Source: Poronia punctata
Taxonomy: Eukaryota; Ascomycota; Sordariomycetes; Xylariales; Xylariaceae
Assembly: GCA_022579005.1 (NCBI GenBank)
Contig: MU401517.1
Coordinates: forward strand, 62,001-126,000
Direction of reading: 5' to 3'
DNA length: 64,000 nt
This document shows, in pieces, positions 49,609 through 60,626 of the stretch. A program made the position numbers and the translations under genes. The notes beneath the pieces are model-generated. The model had not been told where the DNA came from and made no database searches. It was given only the letters and a program-made list of their open reading frames with translations. The first letter of the stretch is position 1; each line of letters starts with the position of its first letter.

Positions 49609-50764
49609 TCATTCTTCCATCGTCTTAACGCATTCCCACTCGCCTCTCAGGTTCTCCTTCCATAGTGAGACCTTGTTGTCGCCACCACTAATGGCCAATA
49701 CGTTTCCACTCAAGCTCCAGCTAACCCGCCAGACAATGTCATCAAAGTTCAGTACCTTGCAAGACCACTGTCCTTGGCTGGAATTATCGCTTGTCCAAAT
49801 GCGCACTGTCTTGTCTTGCGAAGCCGACGCAATGTAGCTCTTCTGAAGCACCGTCGGACTCCACGCAACGTCCCGCACCCAATCCGTATGGCCAGCCAGG
49901 GGTTCCCGCTCCTGCTTGTAGTTCTGTGTAGCCGGGTCGTAGGTCCACAGCTTCAAGACGTTATCGCAACCGCCCGTGACGAAGCGGCGCTGTCCTAGCG
50001 TGCCTGGGCCTGGAGGGCTCGATGAAACGATGCTGCCGGGTGTAGTCGCCGGTGCCCAAGAGACAGAATTGACACCAAGGCCGTGTGCGGGGAAGATGAC
50101 GTTGGAGAAATTGTTATCTTTGAATTCGAGGACGGAGACAGATCCATCGGACGAGGCGCAGGCTAAAAGACAGCCAGATTCGTGGGGTGACCAAGAAACC
50201 ATGTTGACGGAAGCCTTGTGGAGGGCGAAGTCGAAGATACGCTGCCATTGGTTCGACTGTTCGCGCCAGATGAACACCTTGCCGTCGTAACCTGCCGAAG
50301 CAAGAATATTTCCATACTTTGGGTGCGCCCAAGAAACACACCATACCGCACCCTCATGCCTATAACACGTCCCCCGAATCCGTCAGCATATGCACCTCCC
50401 TCAACCCAAGCCGCGTGTGGAGAGTTTCGTACCCTTTCAGTGTTTCGATTAACCTCTGTGATTCGCCCTCGATCTCGAAGATCTTGATGGTTTTGTCGGA
50501 GGAGCATGTCGCAAGCCGTCTTCCGTAGTAATCGAGGACAGCATCGTGCTAGGAGTAAGGTCAGTCATACTGGTCCGGACCGGGTCATCCGTCGAAAACC
50601 CAAGTAGCTACTGGTGTCGCCAACTAATAGATCACAGCATATAGACCATGATACGTACAATCATTTCATCGTGGCCCGAATTTGATATTACTTGCGCCTG
50701 GGATCGGGGTTAGCTAATTGCTTCCTAGAGTTACGAATCAAATAGTTGAGCTATTATCTACCAT
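49609..50764 (-). CDS. sec13: SEC13, WD40 component of COPII coat and nuclear pore
   Basis: A 302-residue beta-propeller protein. Four exons: 50764-50762 (only ATG), 50697-50659, 50548-50433 and 50359-49609. Spliced, the N-terminus reads [33 protein letters not shown], the conserved Sec13 start. Six WD-type blades follow, including [63 protein letters not shown] and [16 protein letters not shown]. The protein pairs with Sec31 in COPII vesicles and with Nup145C/Nup96-type partners in the nuclear pore. The initiator-codon-only first exon is confirmed by the conserved second residue block directly after CCCAG. Confidence 0.93.
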
Positions 50765-51935
50765 TTTGAGCAATTTGGGGTGTAGACAATATGACCAGCG
50801 CGTGTAATTAGAATCACCATGTAATTGCTGGCAGGAGTCTTGATCAAAGGTATTATTTTGGTGTTGTGAGATACCTGTCCCTTTCCAATGTTTAGTACAA
50901 GGCGGTAGGTAGCTGTAGTGGCCTTGTGCTGCAAGGCGCACCTACGAGTACTTTACGATGCTCCACCTATCTATTCGTACGTGTGTACTTGTACGTGTAC
51001 ATTTGTGGTAAGGTACAAGCCTGAAGTACAAGTACTCACCTAATGTAGGTACTCGTAGGTATATCCCCCAGGACGCATGTGCCATTTACGTAATGTAATA
51101 GGAGCTATGGAGTGGTCATAGCGTTCTGGTTCCCCATATCGACACTGGTAAAAGGTGCCGTGTACAGGTACGTGTACATCAGGCATCTAACTGAGGTACT
51201 TCTAGTACTTCTACTCGTTTGTGTACTCATAAGGTATAGAGCCTACGGTTGTTTGCCGTCCCCCATAAAGTCAGAGATTTCGGGCAAGGCGAAACCAGCT
51301 GCCCTTTAAGTGCACATGGGCCGGTACGTAACCTAAATCGTAGTGCCTTTGAGCCGCATCATAATACGGATTAGCTAATGTAGGACCCGGTACCGTTACC
51401 GAGGCTGACTTGGAGTCAAACAGGACTGTCTGTAGTGTTCTTGTGACAACTTTCAATTCCAACTCTATAAATTAGGTCTTGAGCTCAGTCTACAGAGTAA
51501 GCGCGCTCATCTATCCTCTTGGCGGTGGTTTTTTGACCTGTAATCTGGCAATCCTTCAGTAGTCGAGTTGGTTCGCTCGAGACTTGGTTCTTTAATAATT
51601 TGCCTCTCCAACCAAGAAGTCCGAACGGCAAAAGTCACCCGCAAAACTTGAGGAGTGAGCACTTATTGTTCGCGATACCTTGGACGAACATTGACCAAAT
51701 AGGGACCCTAGTCTAGTCTACAAATACCCAGTTACAACATTACCCAACAATAATACCGTTTCTTACCTGCGAATCACTTACTCCTTTGCGCCACCCTGAG
51801 CGCATCTTAACAGTTGCTGACTCACCCTTATCGCCGGGCGGCACACCGTACCAGAGGGCCACTAGTACGTCGGCCACGGCAGGCTTCTGCACGCCTTCTT
51901 CATTATATCAGCCTCAATACATCAATTTCCCTCTC
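50765..51935. promoter_or_regulatory. Divergent upstream region between SEC13 and PEX20
   Basis: About 1.17 kb shared between head-to-head genes. Rich in GTAC and TACTCGTA-type words (50943, 51050) and CGTGTAC repeats around 50980-51170. No other gene supported. Confidence 0.5.
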
Positions 51936-53033
51936 ATGGCGGACGCGTCTTGTGGCCCTTCAAATGCCTTCAAGGGCTTGGCTCGTCATATCGAGCAAGA
52001 CCGGTCTCACCAACAGGATAGGGTTGGCCCCGGTCATCAACAGCCCGCTCAGGTACTTACTTTTCTCTTCATTATCCAACCTTGAAATGCTAATTGCTTA
52101 CCCATGAAACAGAATTTCCGATCTACACCTTTAAACTCCAACTCTACCCAATTTCAGGCTTTTTTCCAGCAAGATGCTGCTCTACCTCAACATCCGGTAG
52201 CAGGACTGGATCCCCTGCCCGCAACCTACCAGGCATCCCGTCATGGTATTGGCCCGGCTCATCCGTCTCAGGCGCTCAATCCCTACCCCCCACAGGTACC
52301 TCAGCAGCTGGCCCATCCAAGCACAACTGCTGGTGGTAGCTGGGTGAGTGATTTCCAACGTATGGGCCTGAACGCTGAAGCCGGCCCCCTCAACCATCAG
52401 CACCAAAACCAGTTCCACGCAGAACCACAACTACGTAACGGGATATCTTCTCCCTTCCCTCAGCCTTTCCTCTCCTCCCGGTCCTTTCAACCGTTCCAAC
52501 CATTCCAGCCCGGACCTGCCGGCATGCATGGGTTCGATGGCCGGTTTGAAAACCCACAAGCTGCCACCAACTTAGCCAGTACGTACTAGCCGTTCCGCTC
52601 AGAATCGAAAAGGGAAGACTAACCCCCAACCCCAGGTAACGAGTTCTTGTCTACAAAAGCCCAAGAAGATCTAGAAAAGGAATTTGACCAGGCTATGGAC
52701 GAGTGGATGGCCCAGAACGGCCCACAATCTGAACTTCTTAACCAAGAGGGCGCCCAAACATTGGATGAGGCCGATACAACTCAAGAAAACGAAACAGAGG
52801 CGCCCATAGCGAATTCGGACACCGAGCTAGCCCGCGCCGCCCAGCAACTCGTCGACTCGGTCTCGGACAACGACTCGGACAAGTTCAAAAACTCCAAGTT
52901 CCTCGAGTTCATGCGTCGCCTGGCATCTCAAGAGCTTACCGTCCGTGATAACGAGCTAGTACCCGCACCACAAGCAGAAACAAGCTCGGATGACTTGGCC
53001 GGCCAAATAGGTTCGAAACAGACGCATGCGTGA
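51936..53033 (+). CDS. pex20: Peroxin 20, co-receptor for PTS2 import
   Basis: A 326-residue protein in three exons (51936-52052, 52113-52578, 52636-53033; introns 60 and 57 bp). MADASCGPSNAFKGLARH is the conserved Pex20 N-terminus, with the Cys (C6) that is mono-ubiquitinated during receptor recycling in this family. WVSDF at 116-120 is a WxxxF docking motif for Pex13/Pex14. The Gln/Pro-rich middle is typical. The C-terminal helical part (SKFLEFMRRLASQE) is the Pex7-binding region. Pex20 works with Pex7 to bring PTS2 cargo into peroxisomes in filamentous fungi, where Pex5 lacks this role. The start is set by the family N-terminus. Confidence 0.92.
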
Positions 53034-54491
53034 ACGAATTCCCTGATTTTCAACTCATTTGCGCACAAAACCGAGGACGGCCGATTCATGTCATCTCTAT
53101 CCCTTGAGGAGAGAAGGGACTACTAAATGGAGAGGAAACGCGCCGCGTCCAAACGGAAAGGAGTCGTCAAAGCCGAAATGACGATCCCCAACTCCCTCGC
53201 ACCGGGCAATGGCCTTGGGGAAATACATGAGCATTATTATGCCCACCACTACCTACCTTACCTATGCTGAGTTCCGAAGCTACGAGCCGAAGGATCAAGC
53301 GGGGATTACTTTATATATATATCATTATTATAGTTATGTTTTACGATTAGGTAAATAGCGATGTCTCGGGCAACCCGCCTCGGTGTGTGGAATTAGACAA
53401 ACAAAACAATAAAGCGTGATAAAAAAAGATTACGAGTTTCTTAATATAATAAAGCAATCATCCGTACCTCGGCTATATACGGTAGTTACGAGCAAGTAGT
53501 TCACTATATATAAAACAATACCTTTCTACTGCTATAAAGTCCCGACCAACAACGCTGCCTTATCCATGGACCACTAGTACAATTGATCAACAGGTCGATC
53601 TGATGAAAAAAGAGAAAGACGCATCACTTTTCCTAAAACTACCGTATCAAACTGTCGACAGTAGGTATCTAAGCTTTGAATTACCTAGTTGCCGTCGATA
53701 TGATCAAGATCCATGACTGCTTTGAACAACCAAGCGACCTCTACCCAAATACCTAAAACGTACGCAAGCAATTATACCTCAGTGTATCGTCCTTCCCGCA
53801 CAAAGAAAAAAAAAGAAGAAGAAGAAGAAGAACTAGCCATGCTAAAGTTTCTTCAATATTAGGTAGTTCCAGTCTATTTTTTGTTTTCAAAGCCTAGATA
53901 GAGTACCTTACGCAAAGAATCTAATGCAATATTGTCACCGACAATTGGAACTGCTACACATCCCTACCGCTTCTCCTTGCGTATTATATAAAGACCAAAA
54001 CCTTGTAACGAGATACCTAGTAACAATTAGTCCTATCCAGCGACTTTAAATAGTAGGTAGCACAGAGACCTCTTTCCCCTCATCTCCTGGCAGAGGGTTT
54101 AAGGGATGTATAAGGCTGCTTATTTCAAGTAAGAACTTGAATCTAATAACTTGGTTGTTACGATTTCTATATAGCTACCTAGCAGTTAGCTTTAGAAATA
54201 TATTAAAAGCAGCTACTTATAAGCAAGTTAATATAGCAAAGATGCCCTAAGCTGCATTATGTATTATTAAAGCATATAGAGTCTTTAAGGCAAAAGGAAA
54301 AGTATATCAAAAAAAAAAAAAGCAAAGAAAAGAAAAGATTAAAAAAAGATGGTCGACCTAGCCTAGGTGTCATTATAACGATTTCCCACAGGGCGCCGCA
54401 AGTAGTTCTGATAAAGTCTGATATCCGCTTCGCTACTGTCGGACAGCGGCCCCCCTTAATGTGGTACTTTCGCCAAATGTCAACCTTAGCT
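53034..54491. other. No gene seen
   Basis: 3' flank of PEX20 and AT-rich intergenic DNA. A GAA microsatellite at about 53815-53830 and A-rich runs around 54310-54350. Nothing coding is recognised. Confidence 0.45.
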
Positions 54492-54574
54492 AGGGGAGGG
54501 ATTCGAACCCCCAACCTCTACTGTAGCTATTCTACAGAAGCATGGCTTGTTGGCTTGACCAGTACACCAACTCG
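54492..54574 (-). tRNA. Degenerate tRNA-like sequence
   Basis: On the minus strand GGTTCGAATCC is a perfect B box within a T-arm GGGGG-TTCGAAT-CCCTC, and a D-loop-like TGGTCAAGCC is present. The anticodon region is replaced by a perfect hairpin CTGTAG-AATAG-CTACAG, and the 3' acceptor strand CCCTAGC has no partner at the 5' end (GTTGGTG). A pseudogene or a tRNA-derived repeat is more likely than a working tRNA. Confidence 0.35.
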
Positions 54575-54853
54575 TTTGTTGAAAGACCGTGTCCCTATTG
54601 TGTATTATAAGGTACCTAGGGGTCCCTTTTCCCCTTCCATTGAGAATGGGTGTGGGTCGGCTGCCATTGACGACCGATGTACCTACAATGGAACTGCCCT
54701 GTGGCCTGTCCAATAACACGCCAGCCGTGCCCATGTATAGATGTATCTGTGTAGGGACATACATGTAGGCGTGTATCTGAACAGGTACATGATGGCTTGT
54801 TTACTTCTCTGGATTAGTAGTGCTTGTGCCAGAGCAGAAACAAACCTTCCCCT

Positions 54854-54953
54854 CCCTCCATCTCCCTTCATCGCCCTCCATCTCCCTTCATCGCCCTCCA
54901 TCTCCCTTCATCGCCCTCCATCTCCCTTCATCGCCCTCCATCTCTCTTCATTT
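54854..54953. repeat. 20-bp minisatellite, about five copies
   Basis: The unit CCCTCCATCTCCCTTCATCG repeats in perfect tandem from 54854, with the last copy diverging (CATCTCTCTTCATTTTC). It is pyrimidine-only on one strand apart from A and G at the unit join. It lies about 115 bp upstream of the start codon at 55066, so it is probably in the promoter or leader of that gene. Confidence 0.9.
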
Positions 54954-55065
54954 TCTCCCTTCATCATCTGCACGGCCAACTCCTTAGCCTAAAACTATCC
55001 CCGCCCGTACACAACGTACAACGCATATTTGTCATTATTTGATTGTCCTAGCCTGCGTTGTCAAG

Positions 55066-55897
55066 ATGCCGCGGTTTGTCCCCCTTCTAGGTGACCTTGT
55101 CCACCAAGGATTTCACAGCGGACTACGTTGGGAGACCAAGGGATCGACGGTCGAAACGCAGCATGGCCTAGAGCACACATACCGATCCCTCCTGAATTTC
55201 CCCGGGGTATTCCAGATTGCCAAAGCATTGGCCGTTAAGCTAGGGAGCACCGACAAGAGCTTCATCAACCATGTACTGGCCGAGCTCTACGGATTTGCTG
55301 CTGAGAACGTCGGCTTCTGCGCGGATATGACGCCAGAGGATTTTTTCGGTATCATCAGGATGTACCAGGCGTGGTGCGCGGACATCGACAAAGACACGTT
55401 CTGGAGTTTCACCCGACGGCTACTGCACGCGCGCGCCCTCTTCCTCGACATGTACGATCCCACACGGGGACCTGCGCCCTCGAATGCGCTCACATTAGCG
55501 CTGGACAGGTTCCGCGATGTGTTCTTCGCCCGCTGTCGGTATTCCCATTTATTCCCGATCCCTGTCCTGCCTTCCAGAACCTTGTTTACTGACCCACGTG
55601 AGTGTAGACGACCCGGCCAGTGAACCAACTGGCAAGGTTAGCCACACCGTTCGGCAAACACATCGGCGGTTCAACGCGAAGAAGCGTGACGAGTACTTTG
55701 GTCTCGCTTCCGCTGATTGTGAGGGAGATGGCACCGACCGCGTGGTCAAAAATCACCTTAGACGGTTAGGTGATGACCCCATTTCCGCTCTTTACAACCC
55801 GGAAGAGCCACCGTCGGAGGAGGAGGAGGTCATAGGTTTCTACTATGACGAAGGCAGAAGTAAACCTACCTATGGCCATACGCACATCTCTTCTTAA
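55066..55897 (+). CDS. Unknown protein, shortened paralogue of the gene at 37605
   Basis: The first 157 codons are clearly related to the 37605 protein: GLRWETKGSTVETQHGLEHT, LLHARALFLDMYDPT, ALDRFRDVFFA. The frame then ends at a TGA (55621-55623), while the related block KKRDEYFGLASADCEGDGTDR lies in another frame. An intron 55539-55620 (GTATTC..GGCCAG) joins the two in phase and gives 249 residues, but its donor is weak, so a frameshifted pseudogene is an alternative. Compared with the paralogue it lacks about 50 residues around the junction and the long acidic coil at the C-terminus. No domain is recognised. A 20-bp minisatellite lies immediately upstream. Confidence 0.6.
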
Positions 55898-58800
55898 GAT
55901 GGAGGATAGAGGGATGGGGCACCTGACGTCGTTATTGGGGAAGGGATCTGTATAATAGGCACTGCTCACTAAAGGGTTCCAGCAAGTAGACACACTATAT
56001 TACAGGAGTTGAAAACACAACATCAAGGAATCGTTGCGTGAAGTTTGATTGTCCCGTCATGCACCGGGAAATACTCGAAGACATCGGGGCCGACCTGGGC
56101 ACGGCTTTCAAATGTGTTAGATGCCCCAAGTCACTTCGAGAGATTGCCAGCCCCGCAAGATAACGATGGCCTTGGAGTGGTGTTTGGCTAGGTAATGGTT
56201 GAATCAATATAAGATCGGGGTTCTAGCTAGCGTCTAGGAAGCTGGGTGCTTGTTCGAAGGTCGTGAGTCGATAAAGTTCACTACCTTGCGTCGTAACTGC
56301 CGAAGAACAATAACACCCAAAGTGTGACGAGCTATTTCCAAACCAAGGCCATCTACAGAGAAAGCATGATGTTGTGCTTGAGAAAGCGCAGCTGGAAAGC
56401 TGTCCACTACTGTGTATAATGCCTACCTACCTACTTACCTACTCGTCATAGGCGACGTCGTTGGTGATTATGTAATCAGAGACAGAACTGAGAACACTCC
56501 ACCTTGACAAGGGAGGCGAGGGGTCACGCAAGGTATACGAGTACGTAAAGTAGGTTAGGCCAAAAGGCGGCCATAGCATCCCAAAGCAATTAGTCCCATG
56601 TTTGGCATTTTAGTAAGTGATTAAATGTACCTAGATAAGTAGCCATTCAAGTAGTAAGGTCCCAACCCACGACGGATAGTTTTGTAGTATTTTGGATGTC
56701 GCAGGGAACTTATGAAAGAACGTGGTACAGTGAACAGTCCATAATCAAACATCTACACCCAGTGTAGATACTGTGGGTACTGTGGCTTGGACGTTTCCTG
56801 TCACTGTCGCATTCATCGGCCTAATGCTTCGGATCCAGTGCTCAGGCTTGAAGTCAATACCACCATACAGACACATCAAAGCTGAAGGCAGGCATTTGCG
56901 TAACTAATGAGGCACATGACTTTATACTGGTGTGCTACACATTCAGAGGCGGCTAAGAAGATCCAGTGACAAGAGAGTCTTATTGCTTGCGACTTTTTGG
57001 CCCCCAAAACTCTTCGTTCCCGTGTCCATATGCGCCTCCCCAATTCCGCACAACTCCGCCAAACGACAATATGTCGGGCTGAATACCCGAACAGAAGAGC
57101 GCTGCTTGCGCGGAATTTGTACCTTGTTTGTTTGATTCGCAGAGGGATGATCCGCATGATGGAACTTGTTCCGATACAATCAGCTACTCAAAGGGCGCGG
57201 ATGGTTAATTGTTAGGTCCCGTAGGAACCGACATATATTGCATTAAGACGTCGGGGCAGGCATCGTCGTATCTCGTTTATACCTGTAGTTTTAAGGTCTC
57301 CCTTTTGTAACCTGTCGTTCCGGGGGCCTAACCAGATATTCGTCCCTGCTAGCCGGAGTGGGTATCATGGAGAAGCCACTTGGAGATACCTAATTATCCG
57401 GGGGGTAACAACGAGATTTGAGCAACAACTAATGGATGTTCATCCTTCGCCTTTGATGTCGGTAGCTTGGAATACTTGACACGGTATGCAGTATCTACAC
57501 GTATATATGAGGCCATTACACGTATATCCTTTGGCAGAATACCTTGTTATCTAAAAGCGACGTTTTGGAAGTAGACAAGGGGAGAAGGTAGCCAGCCAGG
57601 CACGACTGGTATTGACTCCGATTGAGGGGTTATCCTGTCGGACAGTTGGCCCAAGTCAGAGATGAAACCAAGCCCTCGGAGGCAGAAACAGAAACACGGA
57701 TACTATGATACTACACAGTAGTTTTTGTACCTGGTACCCTTGGCGCCTGGGATGCTACCACCTCTAGTCTAGCCGCTGCCCTAGATGCAGTCAGAGGTGA
57801 GAATACATAAGCCCTACCGGCTTGCAAGGTCCAAACCAGGCCAGTAATGCTGGTAACGTCGTGGTGAGTCACAAAACCCCGATTCAATTCCCACTGAATC
57901 GCAGGATCGTGAAGACACATGCGAACCCGGGAATTGGTTCGTCTGATTGATCAAATTTCTTTTCCACTTCTACTTTGGACATTTCTCCTGTCTTATTTTA
58001 TTCCCCTGTTCTACTCATAGCTCGGGTCGGGGATGGAGGATCGGGCGGGAATAAATGGATGGATCTTACTGCGTGATACTTCTGCCAACCGACTTGGGCT
58101 TGGAAAAGAATAACCTACCTGGACCATTCTGAAATATCTTCTTACAGCTGGTCAAACTACCTATGTGTAGATACTTGATGAATAAAGGGACATCCTGAAT
58201 TGAAAGAGGCAGAGTCGTCCTCGATGCAGTACTAAAAGGCATCATGCGCTCTGCCACGCCCTTGCAATAACAAGCATGCTCATGCTCATGCGCATGCGCA
58301 TCGGCGCACTGAGCCACCCAAGCTAACCTACACGGGCCAGCATAGGCTTTCTCCGTGGGGTCCAATCCCCGCTGGGGTAAGCAAATGCGAGCTCCACGAA
58401 TACCTTAGGGTAAGCCCTATGAAGTACTCATATTTTCAGTTAATGTTGTACGCAACAACGAGCAGAGAAAATCATAGTGTACGAAAAGCCTCTTTCCGAG
58501 ATGCTTCCTTCTCGGATCCCATACCAAGTGCTGCAAGAGATCGATCGTGAGGTTTACAGGGACGCGTTACGCGAGTAATGGATGGATCTTGATAGTGCCA
58601 GGGTAGACGTGCTTGTACAGATGTGGCTACCTGTACATGTACTCGTAAAATGCTATGCATGTTTTCCGACCGAACGGAAACCGGGGTTTGTTGTCCACAC
58701 CCTACTGTACTAACGTACGAGTAGAAGCATTACTTTGCCTTGGGAAATGTCCGTCTATTGAGCTTCCATTCTTTCTAGCATCGACTGAAAACAGGCACAT

Positions 58801-59962
58801 CGTTGAGAAAAATTTACCTTTGCGCCTTAAGTTCATAACTGCTGTATTTTTGTGCGCTTTGAGACGAATTGGAGCCACCGAAATGGCACATCTCAGCTCT
58901 GATGGACTCCGGGCTCAGATGAAAAGAGATTTTATGAATGTGTACTGTGGAAAGTACATACTCGTGGTAGATTCCTAAACCAGCTGGCCGAGAAAACCCT
59001 CCAATAATACGTGTACTCAGTAGGAGAGATGGGGCCGAGCACCTGCAGTTGCAACTCGCAAGGCAACCTTGAACTCCACAGGACTCAAACCACCGATATG
59101 CTCACCAATCTATAGCAAGGTTAATAGCTTACACTAGTCTAACCTAGCATCCGCTACCTTTTTTATTGACTACAACAAATGGTCTATTACGAGATTAATA
59201 ATCACAGAGTCAAATCAACAGAACAGGCTGCAACTTATGCTTGTTCTGCTAACCTACCACGTACCTATGAAAACGAGGGGTTGCTCTAAATACACGTAGA
59301 GAGAGAGCAGCAAAGTGCATAACCTAGTTGGTCAGAGAATACTCGTAAAGCAGCAGGATTTGGAGATGCCTCAACCCAGTTAATTCTGTATACCTACAAG
59401 GTACCGGCAAGAGGATAAATACACCGGAATAAACCTAACCTGGTCGCTTGCCTACCACACTAAGTCCGATTGTAGAAAGGCGTCAGTATTAGGTATGACT
59501 CACACCTCTAAGCCCCAAGAATACCTACATGTACAGACCTTTGTCACTCGCTAACTGATTTCCTTGCCGGATTGCCCTGTTACAGAGAGCAATTCTTACA
59601 CAATCATGCTGTGGAGTAGGTAAGAAGGGACTTTGGTTAGACACACGCAGATACCCACCCCAGGAACCAATATGGGTCTTTTTGTGCCCACGTTTTCTGC
59701 GAACCAGTTGCAAACTCAAAATATCATTGGCTGCATGTCCTGGCTGGACCCCACCTGGTCTCACGCAATGTGCCCTCTTGTCCCACCACAAGGCACCTAC
59801 CTATTATTACTTGTACTCCTGCTGTAAAATGGCTAGGCTGATGCGTCCAAAAATCTGGTTGCCTGAAAAAAAATACTAAAGGCACTGATTCCCGCGTCCA
59901 CACACGTTTTTCCCTTTCTTTTTCCCCTCCTCAACCCCCTCCTTTTCAATAAAAATTTACAC
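55898..59962. other. Long stretch without a recognised gene
   Basis: About 4 kb. Open frames of up to 107 codons occur on both strands but none shows a family motif, signal peptide plus cysteines, or splice-supported extension. Small features: ATGCTCATGCTCATGCGCATGCGCAT (about 58274-58299), TACTCGTA/TACGAGTA at 56536, 58640, 58716 and 59340, and CTACCTACCTACTTACCTACTC at about 56423. The last few hundred bases are the cpc-1 promoter, with pyrimidine-rich tracts at 59905-59950. Confidence 0.4.
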
Positions 59963-60025
59963 ATGAATCTGTCTACACGTCGCTACGATGCGCTAAATAA
60001 CCCAACCCCGTTTCCCGCCTACTAA
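59963..60025 (+). promoter_or_regulatory. cpc-1 leader uORF1 (20 residues)
   Basis: ATG at 59963 opens a short frame, MNLSTRRYDALNNPTPFPAY, with TAA at 60023-60025. The 20-codon length matches what I recall for uORF1 of Neurospora cpc-1, which works like the first uORF of yeast GCN4 by allowing ribosomes to resume scanning. Confidence 0.7.
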
Positions 60026-60626
60026 GAGCTCTTGTAGCCAAACCGCCAACATTCAGTCATCAAAGAAAAACAATTTATTCTCCACTCCACCTCATTCAGC
60101 TCTTCCTTTCCAGGTTGAACTGAACTTAGAAGAAGCTATCTCCAGCTCTCACGCAAGTTCCCAACCCTCGCCCACCATACCCACGCAAGACTTTTCAGTC
60201 TTCACCACGGATTCCACTCAGTCACCATGGCCTCCCTCCAGTTCCCAGAGCCAGCCGGCACCATCCGCGCAACAGCACAACTATCAGCCCCCGCCACAAC
60301 AGGACTTTGTCTTGTTCGACTCACCCCGACCCGAGAGGACAACCGTTAGCCGAACCGCCTCATCGTCTGCTTCCGCAGCAAACTTTGGATCACTTAGCAG
60401 CAGCAATAACGCTACCACCAAGAAGCTTGATTCGAGCACCCAAGCCGCCCGCGTGCAGCAGATACTCCAAGCAACCCACCGGTTTAATTCTCTTGTACAA
60501 ACCCAGACATCGCCGCAACAGTTTTACGCGCCCTTATCCGCCCCCAACGCGGCTAATAGGCAGCCATTTGTTGCCCGTCCACCCGTCCCCTTGTTCTCGG
60601 AAAGTAGTCAACAACCCCGGCCCACC
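59997..60626 (+). other. In-frame upstream extension of CPC1 without AUG
   Basis: From the TAA at 59994-59996 the CPC1 reading frame has no stop and no ATG until 60627, 210 codons. The translated text is Ser/Gln/Pro-rich and protein-like (QDFSVFTTDSTQSPWPPSS; QQDFVLFDSPRPERTTV; QAARVQQILQATHRFNS). N-terminally extended CPC1 forms started at near-cognate codons have been reported for Neurospora and conserved in Pezizomycotina; this region is the expected counterpart. Candidate near-cognate codons include the CTG in VELNLEE near 60119. Confidence 0.65.
60227..60349 (+). promoter_or_regulatory. cpc-1 leader uORF2 (40 residues)
   Basis: ATG at 60227 in a good context (TCACCATGGCC) begins MASLQFPEPAGTIRATAQ and ends with TAG at 60347-60349 after 40 codons. 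It overlaps the CPC1 frame in a different register. Length and position fit the inhibitory second uORF of Neurospora cpc-1 (about 41 codons as I remember it), the functional analogue of GCN4 uORF4. Confidence 0.7.

Noticed and set aside
55898..59960. Open frames of 60-107 codons as genes
   Set aside because: No recognisable domain, signal, cysteine pattern or splice-supported extension; frame lengths are ordinary for non-coding DNA of this composition.
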